64,000 nt of DNA. Origin: Brachionus plicatilis (taxonomy: Eukaryota > Rotifera > Eurotatoria > Ploima > Brachionidae). Position numbers and translations under genes: made by a program. The DNA lies in contig QEOQ01000640.1 of NCBI GenBank assembly GCA_010279815.1, positions 974,255-1,038,254 on the forward strand, read 5' to 3'. The notes below the pieces were generated by a model. That model had not been told where the DNA came from, did no database searches, and saw nothing but the letters and a program-made list of their open reading frames with translations. Of the stretch, positions 12,901 through 27,074 are shown piece after piece. How positions within the stretch are numbered: position 1 is the stretch's first letter; the number at the start of each line of letters is the position of its first letter.

Positions 12901-15900
12901 AAATGAAATAGAAAGCATAAGAAAAACAATTTGTTTCCCTCTTTAGACAAACGGGTAGCAATTTAGAATGATTTTACGATATTTCGACATTATTTTTATT
13001 AATTTACTAATGATTGAAAAAATAAATAAATTAATTTCTTCAATTATTTTATTTATTAAATAAAAGTTATTGAAAAAAATTCTCAGCATTGTTTTTGTTT
13101 TTTGCTCATTCTTTAGTTGTATTTTCGGGAAGGAAATAATTTGTTCAAAACTATAGCTACATCAAATTGGAAAAAACATAATTCTTTTTTAAAATATATT
13201 AATTACAAAAAATTTCTATCTCTTTTTAAAGATCATGATTTTGATGACGAAATCAATTTGTTATATAATTATAGACCTAAATTGCGTAAATAACCACTAA
13301 TTCAGAAGAATTTTTCAATTTTATTCTAATCACTATTAAACCATCCTAAAATGCAACTTTTATATTATATAAAATTCTTTCTATTAGACTAAATATTAAT
13401 TCATTTTTAATTCTTTATTTAGACTAGTCAAACTAAAAATTTATAAACAAATCAATATCTTGTCTATAAACCAAACTTGTTTTCATGAATTAGCCAAGTT
13501 AAATTTTCAACAGTTAAAATAAAATTTTAAGCTAAATTTAGATGATTTCTGTTCTCTATTGTCTGTTGAGAATGACAAGCAAAAAACTAAGATTAATGCG
13601 GAAATTTTGTAACTATAGGCGCTAAAATCATTTCCCAATCTTAAGGGAAAAGCTTTCAAGTAATTAAAAGATTCTAATTAAAGCGTCGATGCTTTTTTTG
13701 CATTTTTTTCATCAAATACATTCTCAATTTAAATATATAAGTGATAATTTTATTTAAAATATGATTTCTATAGTTTGATCGTGTATTGATAAAATTTTAA
13801 CTTTTTTTTTGCTATTTTTTAAAGGAACCCCATACAACTCTGATAAAAAATTAAATTTTATGAATTATTTCTTCTACAAAAATCTCTAGAAAAACTGGTT
13901 TCTTTTCAATTTAGTTTTCAAGTATAACCTTAAGAAAATTTAAATAAATCAACTTGCATAAATGAAAAAATCTCAGGTATTTAAATTTTCATGTAAACAA
14001 ATATATCAAATATTGATTGCGTTTAATATTCTTGATCACGAATTTAAAATTTTTGAACTAAACATTTTAAAAGACGCAAAAACCTTAAATTTCAAAAATA
14101 TTCTTATGCCATTAATCATAATCATAATATAAATTTATTCTCATTCTGATTATTCTATTAAAATAATCTTCTCATTCAATCCAAAACAAACGTTTTTTTT
14201 TGAAAAAAATTATGTGTTTCATGAAAATTTTCTAAAATTTTATTTAAAATTTCAGTTAATATGAATCAAAAAATTTATATTTATACAATTAATAATAGCT
14301 TTGGATTTCGATTTAATTGATTGAAAAAATTCCTCGGTAATATTATTAATTTTTCGATAAATCTGTCATCTAATAAATAAGATTAATTCCGTCGAGCTCT
14401 TGCTTTATTCATTTGTCAAGGTCCCTGGAAAGAAGAGAAAAAACAATTTTAAAATAAAAAATACCTTAAAAAATTGAATTTAAAATAAATACAAAGATAC
14501 TTAAAATTATTGCTCTCTTTAATTAAAATCTTATTTAAAAGCTTTGCATCAAATTAGATAGGTTAAAAAGTATATTTGTTTTTTCTAGATAATTAGGTCT
14601 TTAAGTTAAATGTACAACGTCTTTTCTAAATTAAAATTTTTTTGAAAAAATTTTATCAATTTTGAGTCTGTGAATTCATTACATGAATTACTTAGCTTTA
14701 CCAGGATCATTAGTCTGAGTTTGATTATTTATTGTTTAGTTTAAACAAACATATACAAATTTTAGATATTATCTTACTGTAAAAAGCGTCTCGAACATTA
14801 ACTTTGGTGAAATAGATTAAGTTTTTATTTGACTTTATTTTTTTTAATTTTCTCATAACTCATCAGATATTCAGGCAAACAAAATTATTTCTACGCTTAT
14901 TTAAATCATTAGTTTGGTAATACAATTAATTTATTACATTTGAACACCCTGAATAATTTGAGATACATTTCTTGATGAAATTAGATCTAATTATCAGCAG
15001 AAGCCAAAACGGCATTTAAGCTTTAATATTTTCCTTAAATTTATATTTTCTGGAATTTTTTTGCCAAAATTGACAGGTAATTTTATGCTAAAAGCATTAC
15101 TTTATTGCTTAAGATTGAATTTTAATTAAAATTTTATCAATAAAATGAAAAATAGTATTGAAATATTTTTTAATTTATTTATTTTTTAATTGCGTTAAAT
15201 TAATTAAAAAAATAAATGATTAAAAAAAATAAAAATATTTTGAAACTTAAATAATTAATTCATAATTAGTGTTATTGCTTTTAAATGGACAGCAAAGGTA
15301 AGTAAACTACCTAAGAATATGTAAGAATATCTTATTCAAAAAAATCAAACACATATTTTAATCAATTAAAACATAAAGTAAAAAGCATATATTTTGCTCG
15401 ATTCAAGATTTAATCAACAAGAAATCTTTTAGAACAATTTCAGATATGAAATGAAATCCTAATTAGGCTAATAAACAATGGCTATAAACAAAAACCGTAA
15501 ATGTTACGAATATTTTTTCTCAAAAACTTATAAATAAATTATATGGATAACTAAATTAACTTTAGCAATAAATCATTCTCGCTTGAAATATTTTTATTAA
15601 CAGAATATCTTTTTATTTTAAATAAAATTTTTTAATAACTTGGCCATCTAAGCCAATTTACTAAAATCTTGCTCTTTAAGTTAGTATGCAATATTTGCTG
15701 GGTGGTTAAAGAAAAATACTTTTCAGCATTTTTTAACATCACATAATTTAAATAATTCCTATCAATATTTAGATCAAAAGAGTTAGACAACAAGGTAAAA
15801 TCTATTAGATAATACAATTTCATATCCGTTTTATTTTTTTTTTGATATATATATTACGAATTGATAACAATCTATTCCCAGTATTTATTTTAAATCAATA

Positions 15901-18900
15901 AGTTTAAGATTGTTTAAGAGAAAATTTTATTATTATACTTTTGGAACAGACCATAGAAAACAATTAAATAAAGCACCTGATTCAATTTTCTCTATGTGAA
16001 ATTCCTTCCTGATTTCAAGTTGCCTTGAGACTATAAAATTATTCATTAAAATAACTTTCAAAAGCTTGATAAAAACTTCTATTTAATTATTTTTGATTTC
16101 AAGCAGACATTTTGATCAAAAATCATAGTAGTTTTGTTCGCGAATAGTGCACGATTCTTGTATTCTATTATTCTGCGAATTTTAGAAAACATGTCCCTGA
16201 AAATTGAACGGAAAAATTCTTATTTTTAAGTACTTATATTCAATAAATGACAATTTTTTGAATTTATTTTTCAACAATAAAAATAGGGATTATTCTAGTG
16301 AGGTATTTATTCAATTTTTAGATTGATCAAGCATTTTTTGAATACTCATTTTACGAAATATATTGTTCTAATTAATAGAACATGAAATATTTAAGAAATT
16401 GTTCGACTTATTTTTTCGTTTGAAAACAAAAAAAACCTTAACTAAAAGATTATCTAATTTAAATTTTTTTCTCTATTAAAATAATCTTTAATGTCAGAGA
16501 TTTCAGTTGCGTCTGTTTTCATATAAATCGCTTTAGAATTTCAGATGAAAATAAATTTGATTTTGGGCTCTGAAAGAATTCGATCTATACTTGATTAATT
16601 AAAATAAATTTAATGAAAATCTCAGACTAGTATATCATTCGAAATTCTTAAAATTTGCTCAATCTAAGTTTATTGAATGTATTTTCTTGTAAAAAACGGG
16701 TATATAGTTATGAATAGAAACATGAAAACACTTGTTGTCATGCTCTTATAAAATAGACAGTATTAATGACTAGAAAAAATTTTGATGATAACTGTTTAAT
16801 TGACTCTTGTACTAAGTTTTAAATTTGGAAATTCAAATTAGTGACAAGTTGAATATGCTTAGGCAAACTTGAATTAGTTGTCAAGAGCCAATTTGTCATT
16901 TGAAATTTTCTAAATTATCACTTAGTACAATTAGAATCATGGACTGAAAATTTTATTAGCAAAATTTAGAAGTGTGCCTTGTTTGTAATTAGTAGCTATT
17001 TTTTAAATATTTGTTGTATCAAGTCTAATTATTAAAATCTTTGTATAAATTTAGCCTATTATGTTTAAATAATTTAATAAAATTATGTAATAATACTTTT
17101 TTCAAATCCATTGATTTATGATATAACTTTTCCGGTGTATTCCGCATTTTGAAAGATTGTTTCGTCGTGTATTTCCTTGAAATTTCTATTGAAAAATTTC
17201 CTCTTTTTTGTGATAATATGAAATAATAAAAGAAACGATGCAATGCTTTATCATGAAATAGACTATATCAAAATAAACAATTTTATAAAATATTGTTATA
17301 CCTAGCAAACTAATTAAAACATTTATCTAAAAACCTTAGCTCAACAACTTTTATTTTTTAAATATTAATATTAATCAAATAGTCAATTAATTAGAATCGA
17401 TTTTGTAAATTATTTTTTAATTGCTGATAAACAATTAAAAATTTTAAAAATTTATGCTTTATGTTTCAATTATTGGTATGACAAAAAAATAATTATTCTA
17501 GATTGTTTCGATGAAAAAGCTAGAATATCTTTAAAAGAAATAATATAAATAAAAATTTAAATAAATATTTTATTAATAGTAATTTCTGGAATTTTTTAAC
17601 TTTAATTATTTAATAATAAACGTAGCTGTAATTTAGTTTCTATTGTTTCTATTAAATTATTGTTTTTAAAATTATGAAAAAAAAGTCGACTAATTAGAAC
17701 ATAATGCCATATTAAATTTGATTTTTTTTCTAAATTTTAAATAACTAATGTTTCTAAGGAAACAAAATAAGGAAAAATTTAATTTTAAAATTGATTTTTA
17801 AAAAAATTAAATTAGCAAAACACAAAATAAAAATCTTATTTTAATTTTTAAATGAAAATATAAATAAATTTCCTTAGTAAGATGATAAGAAATATTGGTT
17901 AAATAAAAAAAAATGAAAGAAAATAAAAAATGATTTAAAATATTTAACCAGCCATTTAACAAGATAGATTATATCAAGAATTGAAATATTAAAAAGAATA
18001 ACTCATGCATTTTTCTATTAAAGTAAGATTCTACCCAAGTTAATAAATTTCTTTTTTCTATTTCAGTTGTATCCAACATTGTTTTAATATCTTTAAGATA
18101 TTTAATTATTATAGGCTTAAATTCAAATGACTGATTTAATTTTTGCACAATTCATCAACAAAAAATAAAGAAGCTTTATTTTTTTGTATCAGAAGAGACC
18201 AGTTTTTGATCATTTGATCATTACAGCATTTCAAAATTTTTAAAGTAAAAAAAACTTAGAAAAAAATTTGTGGTATTTTTCAATTCTCATCTTTTTTAGT
18301 GCACTTATATTTTCCATTTTTTAATGTGAAGAAAGAAAGCTTAATTGTTTAAATTAGTTTAAAAAAAGAGCATTAAAATAGTTGTAGGCTAACTAGCTTT
18401 TATTAGCCATTTGAATATAAAATAAGTTGTGAATTTTATAATCTTCTTTTATTATAAATCACAACAGAAGTATCTGCTCATGCAAGTGTTTATGATTTAA
18501 ATCAATCGAAATTCACCAAAAAATCATCTTCTTAGCCTATGCTTATAAACATCCCAAAGTATTATATCTCCAAGCCACCAATTAAATTAATTAATAAAAT
18601 ATTAATAATTACTAGGGAATAATGATTATGAAGTGTAATGTTAGCTACGAACTAACCAGTTCTTTAAGCCGCTATCATAATCATGTTATAAATTTATTCT
18701 TTGATTTTTAAATAATAATTTTAAAAACCTGACCTCTTATTACATTAATTCCTTTGGACTAGTCAACTAAATTTCTTTATTAGACGTATTGAAGATACCA
18801 TTTATCCTGCTTCTTTACTTCTATGTTATTTATTTTATACATTGTTATAGAAAAAGATCACATTAACTGAATTTTTTAAATTTCATATTGCAAAAAATTT

Positions 18901-21900
18901 CACTAATACTTTCTGGGATGCTAAATTTTGTGAACAAATCAATAAATTTTTAAAATCAAATTTTTTATCTTAATAAACTCTTAGTTAATCCTTAGTTAAT
19001 TATTTCATAAATAACATACCAATATTTTTTGATGCCAATGATAATAATAATTTGATCAGAAATTGAAACTTAAATAAAAAGAAAAATTCAACCAGATTTA
19101 GGATTAAGTAAGGATTTTATTTAAATTTTTTATATAAAACAATTTTATAATAAAAAAAAATATATTCTCGAATTAATCAATTTAAAAAATGAGATTTTTA
19201 CCATTTAGCCTAAATAATTTAAGTAATTCTTTATTTTACCAACATTACTTCATGCTTGTTAAATGCAATCAATAAAATATTTTCTACTTTAATGGTAGTA
19301 TTTAGCATGGGTACTTTTAAAACAACTTTCACAAATTTTATAGTAAATTTAATGACCAAAATAATAAAAAGCTGATCGAGATTAAAAGTCCTTTAAAATT
19401 TTTTTCAAAAACATGTCCAGTTAATAAAAATGTTACAAAAATGACAAACCCCGTACTTTCTGATTTTTTTGAATTAAATAATTAAATAAAAACTTATAAT
19501 TAATAACGTTTTTGTTTTAAAATTCCAAAATATATTCTTACAATATTTTGTTTAAATTATTTAATTTTTTTTTCAAAGACGCATCTAATTTCAAATAAAA
19601 ATTACTGTTGTGAATGTTTTTGTCGCTTTTCCAAATTAAATGATTTGGCTTTGATATTTAAAGCTAAAATTCTTAAATAAATATTTGTCAATCTCAAAAA
19701 TAAAAATCAAATCGATCCTGGCTCTTTTTTTGATTTAATGAATTATGGATTAAAATAATCGGAAACATTTTTTCATATAAATCTATTAAGCATTTTTATT
19801 GAAAAAGTTTTAATTAAAAATATTAAAATTGGATTTTATTATTATTTTTAATTTAAACAATTATCGGATCTTAAGTAGACTTTAAAACTAAACAAAAATA
19901 AATTTTTAATTGCTTGGTTTTTTTTAAATTGTTAAAGAATAAAAAAAATTGAAATGTATCAATTTAAGCCACTCCAAATAAAAGAAGGTATTATTTTTTA
20001 ATTTCAATATCCGATTTGAAACTAAAGTTTAATATAAAAATGTAATTAATTTTTAAATGCTTTTTTATTCAATATAATTCAGCTTATCTTTTAATTGATT
20101 AAATCTAAAATTATAATTATTTTAATATGAAAGTCTGATTTTTGTTTTAATTTTAGTCCTAATCACTCAGTTTTTTTTCTTAATTAAAAGAAAATTTTTT
20201 ACTTTTCAATTGATTTTAGTTTAAAAAATTTTTTGAATTCTAATACTTAGAAAATTTTAATCTCTAGTCTTGGTTTTTAAACTAGAACCATTTAAGAAGT
20301 CTTTTAGAATCAATAAAATTTGAATTTCATGGGAAAAGGAACCTGGTCTTGACTTTTTCAAAAGTGAATTCTTTATTTGGAATACATATTCAAATAATAT
20401 GAGACAATTATCTTTTATAAAGACAGGTAATTAATTTTTTTAATGGGTTATGCAGCTCATGTGTTACTCAAACATGGTGTAATCTATTAAATAGAGAAAT
20501 TTTTTAATATATCTTTAGTATTCTCATAGGAAATTAAAAATAAAATTTAATTAAAACAAATTCTATCGATGCATCATGGTCAAATTTTAAAAAAATGTTT
20601 TTTTGCTTTGAGATATTTTTAACTGTAATTAAAATCTTCATCGAAAATTTAATCTTATTGAATCCTGGTGTAATGATATCTGATAATCTAAATTTTATAA
20701 ACTATGCTTTTTAAAAAGCCGTCAAGTTAGGCAGAAATATAAGGCGATATTTCTTATTACAGGAATAATTGCTTAGCGAGATAACACTACGCTATTGTGT
20801 TTTTAAAAAAAAAAGTCGTAGAATCGATCAATAAAAAGACGCATATCGGTTCAAAGGAAGCAATATATAAAAAATCATTTCGGAAAATTCCGAGAAGAAA
20901 ACATGAAAATACTTAATTTAAAAATAAAATCTCTTCAATTTTTTATGTCTATTGTATAGAATAAAATATAAAAAAATCTATTAATTAAATTTTTAATGAT
21001 TCGCCCGTTTTTTAAAAATTTTTTGCTTGTCTAAGGTCATAATAAGTAAAAATTTGCAATTCTTAACTCAGTTCTGAAAAAAAATCAATTTTGAATTTCT
21101 AATAAATCAAATATGAAGAATAAGCTTTTTGAAAAATTGAATTCAAGCATATTTAATATAACAATTAAAAAATTTAATTTGCAACTCAATTATTTTTAAA
21201 TCATCTTTTCATTTATTTTTTGATTTGAGTTTTATAAAAATATAAAAATACCTAGTAGCTTTGGGTATTTAAAATATCTTAAAGGATTGATGAAGAAATT
21301 AATGGAATATTTATTGAAAAGTAACATCTATTAAATAGGGTTTTGACTGGCCAAATTTGATGGGATTCGGCATTTTTATTCGTAATTTTAAATGACTTCA
21401 AAAATTTTTTTTTAATTTTTTTTAAATTTTTATCTCGAATTTAGCATTTATTAGGTCTTAAAATATTATTTTAGCATTTGGTATGATTCGAAACAGGGAC
21501 CTTTATTTAGACACTTGGGGCAAAATAAACGTAGTTTTATTTTAGTAATCAAAAAAAAATTTGAAAAAGCAAAATTCTTATCATTTTTTGCAAAACAAGG
21601 CACTTTTAAAAAATTTTTAAACTCAAAAAAATCAAGTTAATCAATTTTTTTATTATATTTGGATAAAAAAATTCGATTTAATTCAAATTTTTGAAAGTTT
21701 AGCCATTTAACTAGCTGAAATGCATTCAACTAAATTTTGATTCAATTGTTTTTTATTTCACCACGCTTTGAGAAATCATCATATTATAATTTGTAGAATT
21801 TTATGCAAAAAATGCTTTTATAATGAGCTTGCAAATTCTCTCGGTAAAGTATCCGAATTTTGTAAATTCTTAAACTATCTGAAGAAATAAAGCATCTTTT

Positions 21901-22368
21901 TAAAAAATTTTTTACAATTTTTTTTTTTTAAATCCTTAAAATTTTATGTGTCGAATTTTAAAGTAATTCTCTGCATTTAAATGTCTTTGTCAAAGTTTGG
22001 ACAGGTATTTTTTTTTCAGAGAACGCATTCGCTGACAAAGTAAAAAGCCCAATTTACCTAAAACACATCAATAAGATTTTCAACTATTGTTTTTGAACAC
22101 GCACTCAATAAATGCAAACGCATTGTTGTTAAATTAATTTCTTTAAAAATTTATAATACTTTTTTCTTTTTGCTTATAGTTTACAATTTCAGCCTTCTAC
22201 ATATACTTATTTCCAAATAAAAAACTAATCTTATATGAAAAAGCTTCGTTAAATCTAATAATAATCTTGATGCGGATTTAATTCTGTAAAAAGGCTCGTA
22301 AAAAAATTTGATCTTGAATTCCGTGTTAATTTTAGACTCCATTTTATCAAGAAAACTAAATTTAAGAA

Positions 22369-25045
22369 ATGTCGAGCGAAAATATAAAGACAACTAAGAA
22401 AATCCATTTAGAGCCAATATCTATCAGCAATCCTAAAGTAATTTTTATTCAAAAAATTCAAAATTTTATTGATAGAAGTGAATTTTGAAGATTCAGGACT
22501 TGCTTGTTGAGAGAGCTGATGAAAACTCATTAAGAGCCATATTCGATAAGGTAATATATTATGACTTAAATTTATATTTTATTTTTTAATCAAAAATAGT
22601 ACGCTTCACATAAAATCCTGAACCAAAACGCCATAAAATCCGAAGATTTTATTCAAAAGTATCTTGGCCTATTGTCGGAAAAAGATGCCAATGAAAAAAC
22701 TCTAAAAATTTTAGCCAATTTAGTAGATGTCAATAAGGACGGGTATTTTTATTAAAATTTTAGAAAAATTTCCCTAATTTTTTATAATTAAGTTACATAA
22801 CTTATGATGAATTTAAAATTTTTGAAGAATCGCTTTGCTCACCGGAAGTTTTGTTCAAAACAGCATTTCAGTTGTTTGACACACGAGGCATAGGCTTAAT
22901 TTCGTTCAGTAAGCACCTATTGAATATTTAATATAATTTTAAAAAGATGATTTTTTTACTAAAACTTAAGGCGACTTTAAGGAGATATTAAGTCACACTA
23001 TATTGAACGAATTAATACCATTTGACTTTGAAAGTGACTTTGTGAATAACCTTTTTGGCAAGGATAAACAACGACAAATAAATTACCAAGAGTTTTCTCA
23101 AATTATTCATGTTTGTATCGGATTACCTTAATTGAATTTTTTTAAATAATTTTTTTTTGACAGGACTTTCATGAGGAACATGCTGTGCAAGCATTTAAAA
23201 AATTTGATATCCAAAAAAAAGGATATATTTTACCATCTAATTTCAAGACTATTCTTTTGCAAATGAAATCTAATTTATTGTCGCCTTATGTCCGCGAGAA
23301 TATTGATGCGGTATTTGTCACTTAAATTTTTAAAATTATTTTGCTTAATTTTTTATTTAGCTCATAGCTAAAACTACAGACCAGAGCGTCATTACATATC
23401 CTCACTTTGCTGCCTTTATTTACTTGCTTAACAATATGGAGCTTATAAAAAAAATTTACATGACTGCATCGGAAGAAAACCCTAACAAAGAGGTGTCCAA
23501 AGGTAATAATTAAAGCATCAGTCTCTCAAATTTTATTCTTATTCTTTTATTCAGGCCAACTTCTCAAAGAGGCCCAACAGTTCTCTCAAGTAACTCCTTA
23601 CGAAATAAATATTCTATTTTCAATGATTAGAAATTTCAAAGATGACGAGTAAATTGTTAAAATCAATTTAAAAAAATTTTAATTTAAAAAAATTAAATTA
23701 GAAAAATTACCCTAAAAGATATTGAAAAAATTGCCCCTTTAGAAGAAAAAAGAATGCCATACCGCATTTCGGCTAAACTAGCTGAAGAAGCTCAAATTTT
23801 CCAGAATAGAAATGTTGGGGTACAAATTTTAGAGAGTGGATACAGATTTTTGCTAGGTTCTATTGCAGGTGCCATTGGTGCTTTTGCTGTTTATCCTATC
23901 GATTTGGTTAAAACTAGAATGCAAAATCAGAGATCAAAATCGTATGTTGGCGAAGTAATGTACAGAAATAGTTGGGACTGCTTTAAAAAAGTGATTAGGC
24001 AAGAAGGCGCTTTGGGACTTTACAAAGGCCTTACTGTCCAATTGATTGGTGTTGCTCCTGAAAAAGCCATTAAACTTACCGTAAATGATTTTGTTAGAGA
24101 TAAATTTGTTCAATATACTGGTGATTTACCACTTTATGGAGAAGTAATTGCTGGAGGAATGGTAATTTTTTAATTCAATTTAATTTTACTACAAATTTTA
24201 TTTTTTTTAACTTATATTTTAAAAGGCTGGTGGTTGTCAAGTAGTTTTCACTAATCCGATGGAGATTGTCAAAATTCGTATGCAAGTTGCTGGTGAAATT
24301 CAAGCATTGGCAAGAAGTGAAAGAACTATTAAGATTGTACGAGAGTTGGGCTTTTTCGGTCTTTACAAAGTATTTTTTTTTATTAAAAAATAAAAAAATA
24401 TAAGCCTGAAATATAAAAAATATAATTTTAAAAAAGGGTGTAAGAGCATGCTTGCTTAGAGATATTCCATTTTCGATGATTTATTTTCCGACTTACAGTC
24501 ATATGAAAAAGTCTCTGGCTGACGAAAATGGGCACAATAGTGTCATGTCTTTGTTCTATGCAGGTTTGATAGCTGGTGTACCAGCGGCCGGTTTGTGTAC
24601 GCCTGCTGATGTAATCAAGACCAGAATTCAAGTAAGAGAAAGACAAGGCCAGACCCAATACAATGGTGTCATTGACGCTATGTTCAAAATTTATAAAGAA
24701 GAAGGTGGCAAAGCATTTTGGAAAGGAAGTGGAGGTAAAATAAACTATTAATTATATTTTAGACAAAAATGAATAAAAATATAAAAAGCTCGTATTTTCC
24801 GATCATCACCACAATTTGGAGTGACTCTGGTGTCCTATGAGTTACTTCAGAGAATGTTCTGGGTTGACTTTGGAGGTAGAAAACCAGAGGGATCTCAAAT
24901 CGATATTTCAAAAGAAATCAAGAATTCAGAAATCACTTCACTTAATCCTGAGCATATTGGAGGATTTAAATTGGCAGCAGTTACATTCGCTGGCATTGAG
25001 AACAAATTTGGTCTTTGTTTCCCAAAATACAACAAAGTTCAATGA
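22369..25045 (+). CDS. SLC25A12/13-like: Calcium-binding mitochondrial aspartate/glutamate carrier (aralar/citrin)
   Basis: Inner-membrane antiporter that exports mitochondrial aspartate for glutamate plus a proton and feeds the malate-aspartate shuttle. I join 12 exons, all GT-AG and all in phase: 22369-22437, 22497-22550, 22600-22742, 22793-22908, 22971-23110, 23164-23310, 23361-23502, 23555-23648, 23702-24161, 24226-24369, 24437-24734 and 24789-25045, giving 687 aa. Human paralogues are about 675-678 aa. The first 300 residues are an EF-hand regulatory domain (for example DVNKDGYITYDEF). The rest is a six-helix carrier with three signature motifs: [21 protein letters not shown] and [11 protein letters not shown]. 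The C-terminus includes [10 protein letters not shown], typical of this carrier. Introns are 50-67 nt. The first exon has no conserved sequence but its ATG, length and splice phase fit; it is the least certain part. A poly(A) signal AATAAA lies at 25147. Confidence 0.95.
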
Positions 25046-25322
25046 AACTTTACAACACATTTTAGTATAAAATGTTCGATTTTATAATTTACGACAAAAA
25101 TAACAGTTGCAAATATCTTTTAAACTCAGCCTTTTTTGTTTTGATTAATAAAATTTACACTAGGAGAATAAAGCCTTTTTTATTTTAACTTAGCTTTATT
25201 TTCTTAACAATTACGAAATTTTATTAGAGTAGAAATTTTCTCCATGGAAACTTCATTTTTAAGTAACCTATGGAAAAATATGAGCTTAATAAAATTATTT
25301 TGTTTTCAGAATAAATATTAAA

Positions 25323-27074
25323 ATGTCTTTTTTTAATTTGACCATGCTTGGTTATAAAAACCAAATAAAAGAGTATCATACCAAAGACGACTCGTTTTTG
25401 CCCCCAATTAGAAAATTGGACTCGAACTTGAAGTTCCACCAATTGAGAACAAAGCATGTTAGAATAAATAATGGTAAGAATTAATTATATATTTATTTAA
25501 TCCTTTTAATTTAAATAATTCAGATTTTAAGTTTTTTTTTTATTTAACTAAAACTTAAAGCATTTTTATGATTTCCAAGAAATTTCAAATTTTAAGGATT
25601 GACAAAAATTTCAAAGATTTATTCATATTATGAGAAAAATGTTAATTTAAAAATGATGATGAAATAGTCATGTAAAATTTAAAATTTTTGATTTAGATAT
25701 CACTTAATCTTCTAGTCTTAAGTATTTTAGATTTAAGCTTATTAAAGTCCTTTGATTAGTAATATATCTGATTTATCTTCTTTTTCTATCATGAAATATC
25801 TTTGTTAAAAAAAAATTGAAAAATTATACTAAATTTCAAACTAAGCTAAATAACGCATAAGTTAACCAGAGTTGCTTAAAAGACACAAGTCTCAAGTCAA
25901 GTCCAAGTCCGGACTTTTTTTTTTCAAAAGTCCAAGTCCGGGGCTTTAAAATTTTGAATACTGAAGAGGAATTGTGAAGACTTTTATGCTAAAATTGCAA
26001 GAAAATTCTGCTATATGGCAAATCTATTGCATTAGACAAACCAAGAGTATACAAATTTTTTGATATGAAGTCTGGTCTAGCAAATTTAAAAAAAAATCTG
26101 AACTTGGACTTTCAAAATTATTCAAATTCATGACATGATCCTGCTTTACGTTTCCTAGAGAGGTAAAGACAATGAGAATATTAAAAATTAAAAATTCTTT
26201 CTGTGCTTTTTGTACTTTTTCATATTTTTTTATTCAGTCCTACTCCCTTTTATACTTTCTGTACTTTTAATGTTTTTTTGAAATTTAAAATGGAGATTTT
26301 AATAAATTAATAATTTAAATATTAATATTTACTAATATTTCTCTAATATTTAGCATACACGAATCCTTAAACCAGGGCTCCGTCCCGGACCCTGTTTAAT
26401 TTTTTAAATAATTATTAAAATATTGATAAAGTACAAAAAGGAGTAGAGGCAAATAAAATAAAATTCTGAAAAGTATAAAAAGGAAAATGGCTTTTTAATT
26501 ATTAAATCTCATTGTCTTTTCATGTCCTAGACTTACTTTTATTAACAAATTTATAGTCATATAAATCTATTCAATTTTTCGACGTATTTTATGTCTTTTA
26601 ATGTAAACAAAAAATATTTATGTGTTTATATTTTATATCTGATCTTCGTCTTCAATTAAGTGAAAAAATTATAAGTTTGTCTGCTCAGTGATAACATTTA
26701 TTAATGAAATTTTTCGGAAGCTTTAAAAGTTATTTGCTCCATTAAATAAAGCTTTTAAAAAATTTGATTCTTTTCTTTTTTAAAAAACATATAGTTGTGA
26801 ATAAAATAACTTTAAATTTTTAACCATAAGAACCTCATCAAACCTTTAAAAGGCCTTTGACATGCGCCAACGAAGTGGGATGGTGGACCAAAGATGAGCC
26901 GATTAGAGAAAATCTAAAATGGTCCTATGTCAAAAGAAACGGTTTCCCTAAAAGTGAAATGACTGCGTAAGTTTATTTTGTTTGTATAATAAATACAAAT
27001 AATTTTGATAATTATCTAATTTTAGATTTGCCGACAAAATGATGCTTTCCGACAAGTCATTTAGATTATACTAA
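25323..27074 (+). CDS. Small conserved-looking protein, 111 aa, possible axonemal/sperm microtubule protein
   Basis: Three exons join in phase: 25323-25473, 26831-26966 and 27026-27074, giving 111 aa beginning MSFFNLTMLGYKNQIKEYH and ending KSFRLY. The middle part is rich in W, K and R (NEVGWWTKDEPIREN and KWSYVKRNGF). There is no signal peptide, membrane segment or known enzymatic motif. The short, basic, Trp/Tyr-containing layout resembles small microtubule-inner proteins of cilia, and the first dozen residues faintly recall TEX49; both comparisons are from memory and weak. The first intron is 1357 nt, far longer than elsewhere in this window, and holds two repeats (25867-26113 and 26154-26530). 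It lies 277 nt downstream of the aralar gene on the same strand. The exon structure is well supported; the function is unknown. Confidence 0.75.
25867..26113 (+). repeat. Dispersed repeat, copy 1 (intronic)
   Basis: It starts CAGAGTTGCTTAAAAG, then contains CTCAAGTCAAGTCCAAGTC, GAATTGTGAAGACT and GGCAAATCTATTGCATTAGA. It is clearly homologous along its length to 37678-37895, and its first 50 bases to the reverse complement of 62699-62747. It lies in intron 1 of the 111-aa gene. Confidence 0.8.
26154..26530. mobile_element. Palindromic MITE-like element
   Basis: The left end (CCTAGAG..., AAAGACAATGAGA) and the right end (TCTCATTGTCTTTT...CCTAG) are inverted copies, and the inner parts with TTTTTGTACTTT and AAAGTACAAAAA also pair. 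The middle contains a short GC-rich palindrome (GGGCTCCGTCCCGGACCC). An AAATAAAATAAAATTCTGA segment recurs at about 60775. It is a non-autonomous element with no coding capacity. Confidence 0.65.

Larger units (their letters stand above)
5833..22368. other. 16.5-kb AT-rich region without recognisable genes
   Basis: The sequence is extremely AT-rich, with homopolymer runs and frequent stops in all frames. The longest open frames (102 aa at 10523, 72 aa at 17243 on the minus strand) look random in composition and have no recognisable motif. I saw no splice-linked exons, rRNA or clear tandem arrays. Two degenerate tRNA-like stretches are listed separately. Promoter sequence for the GPCR and the carrier gene presumably lies at the two ends. 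Confidence 0.5.
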
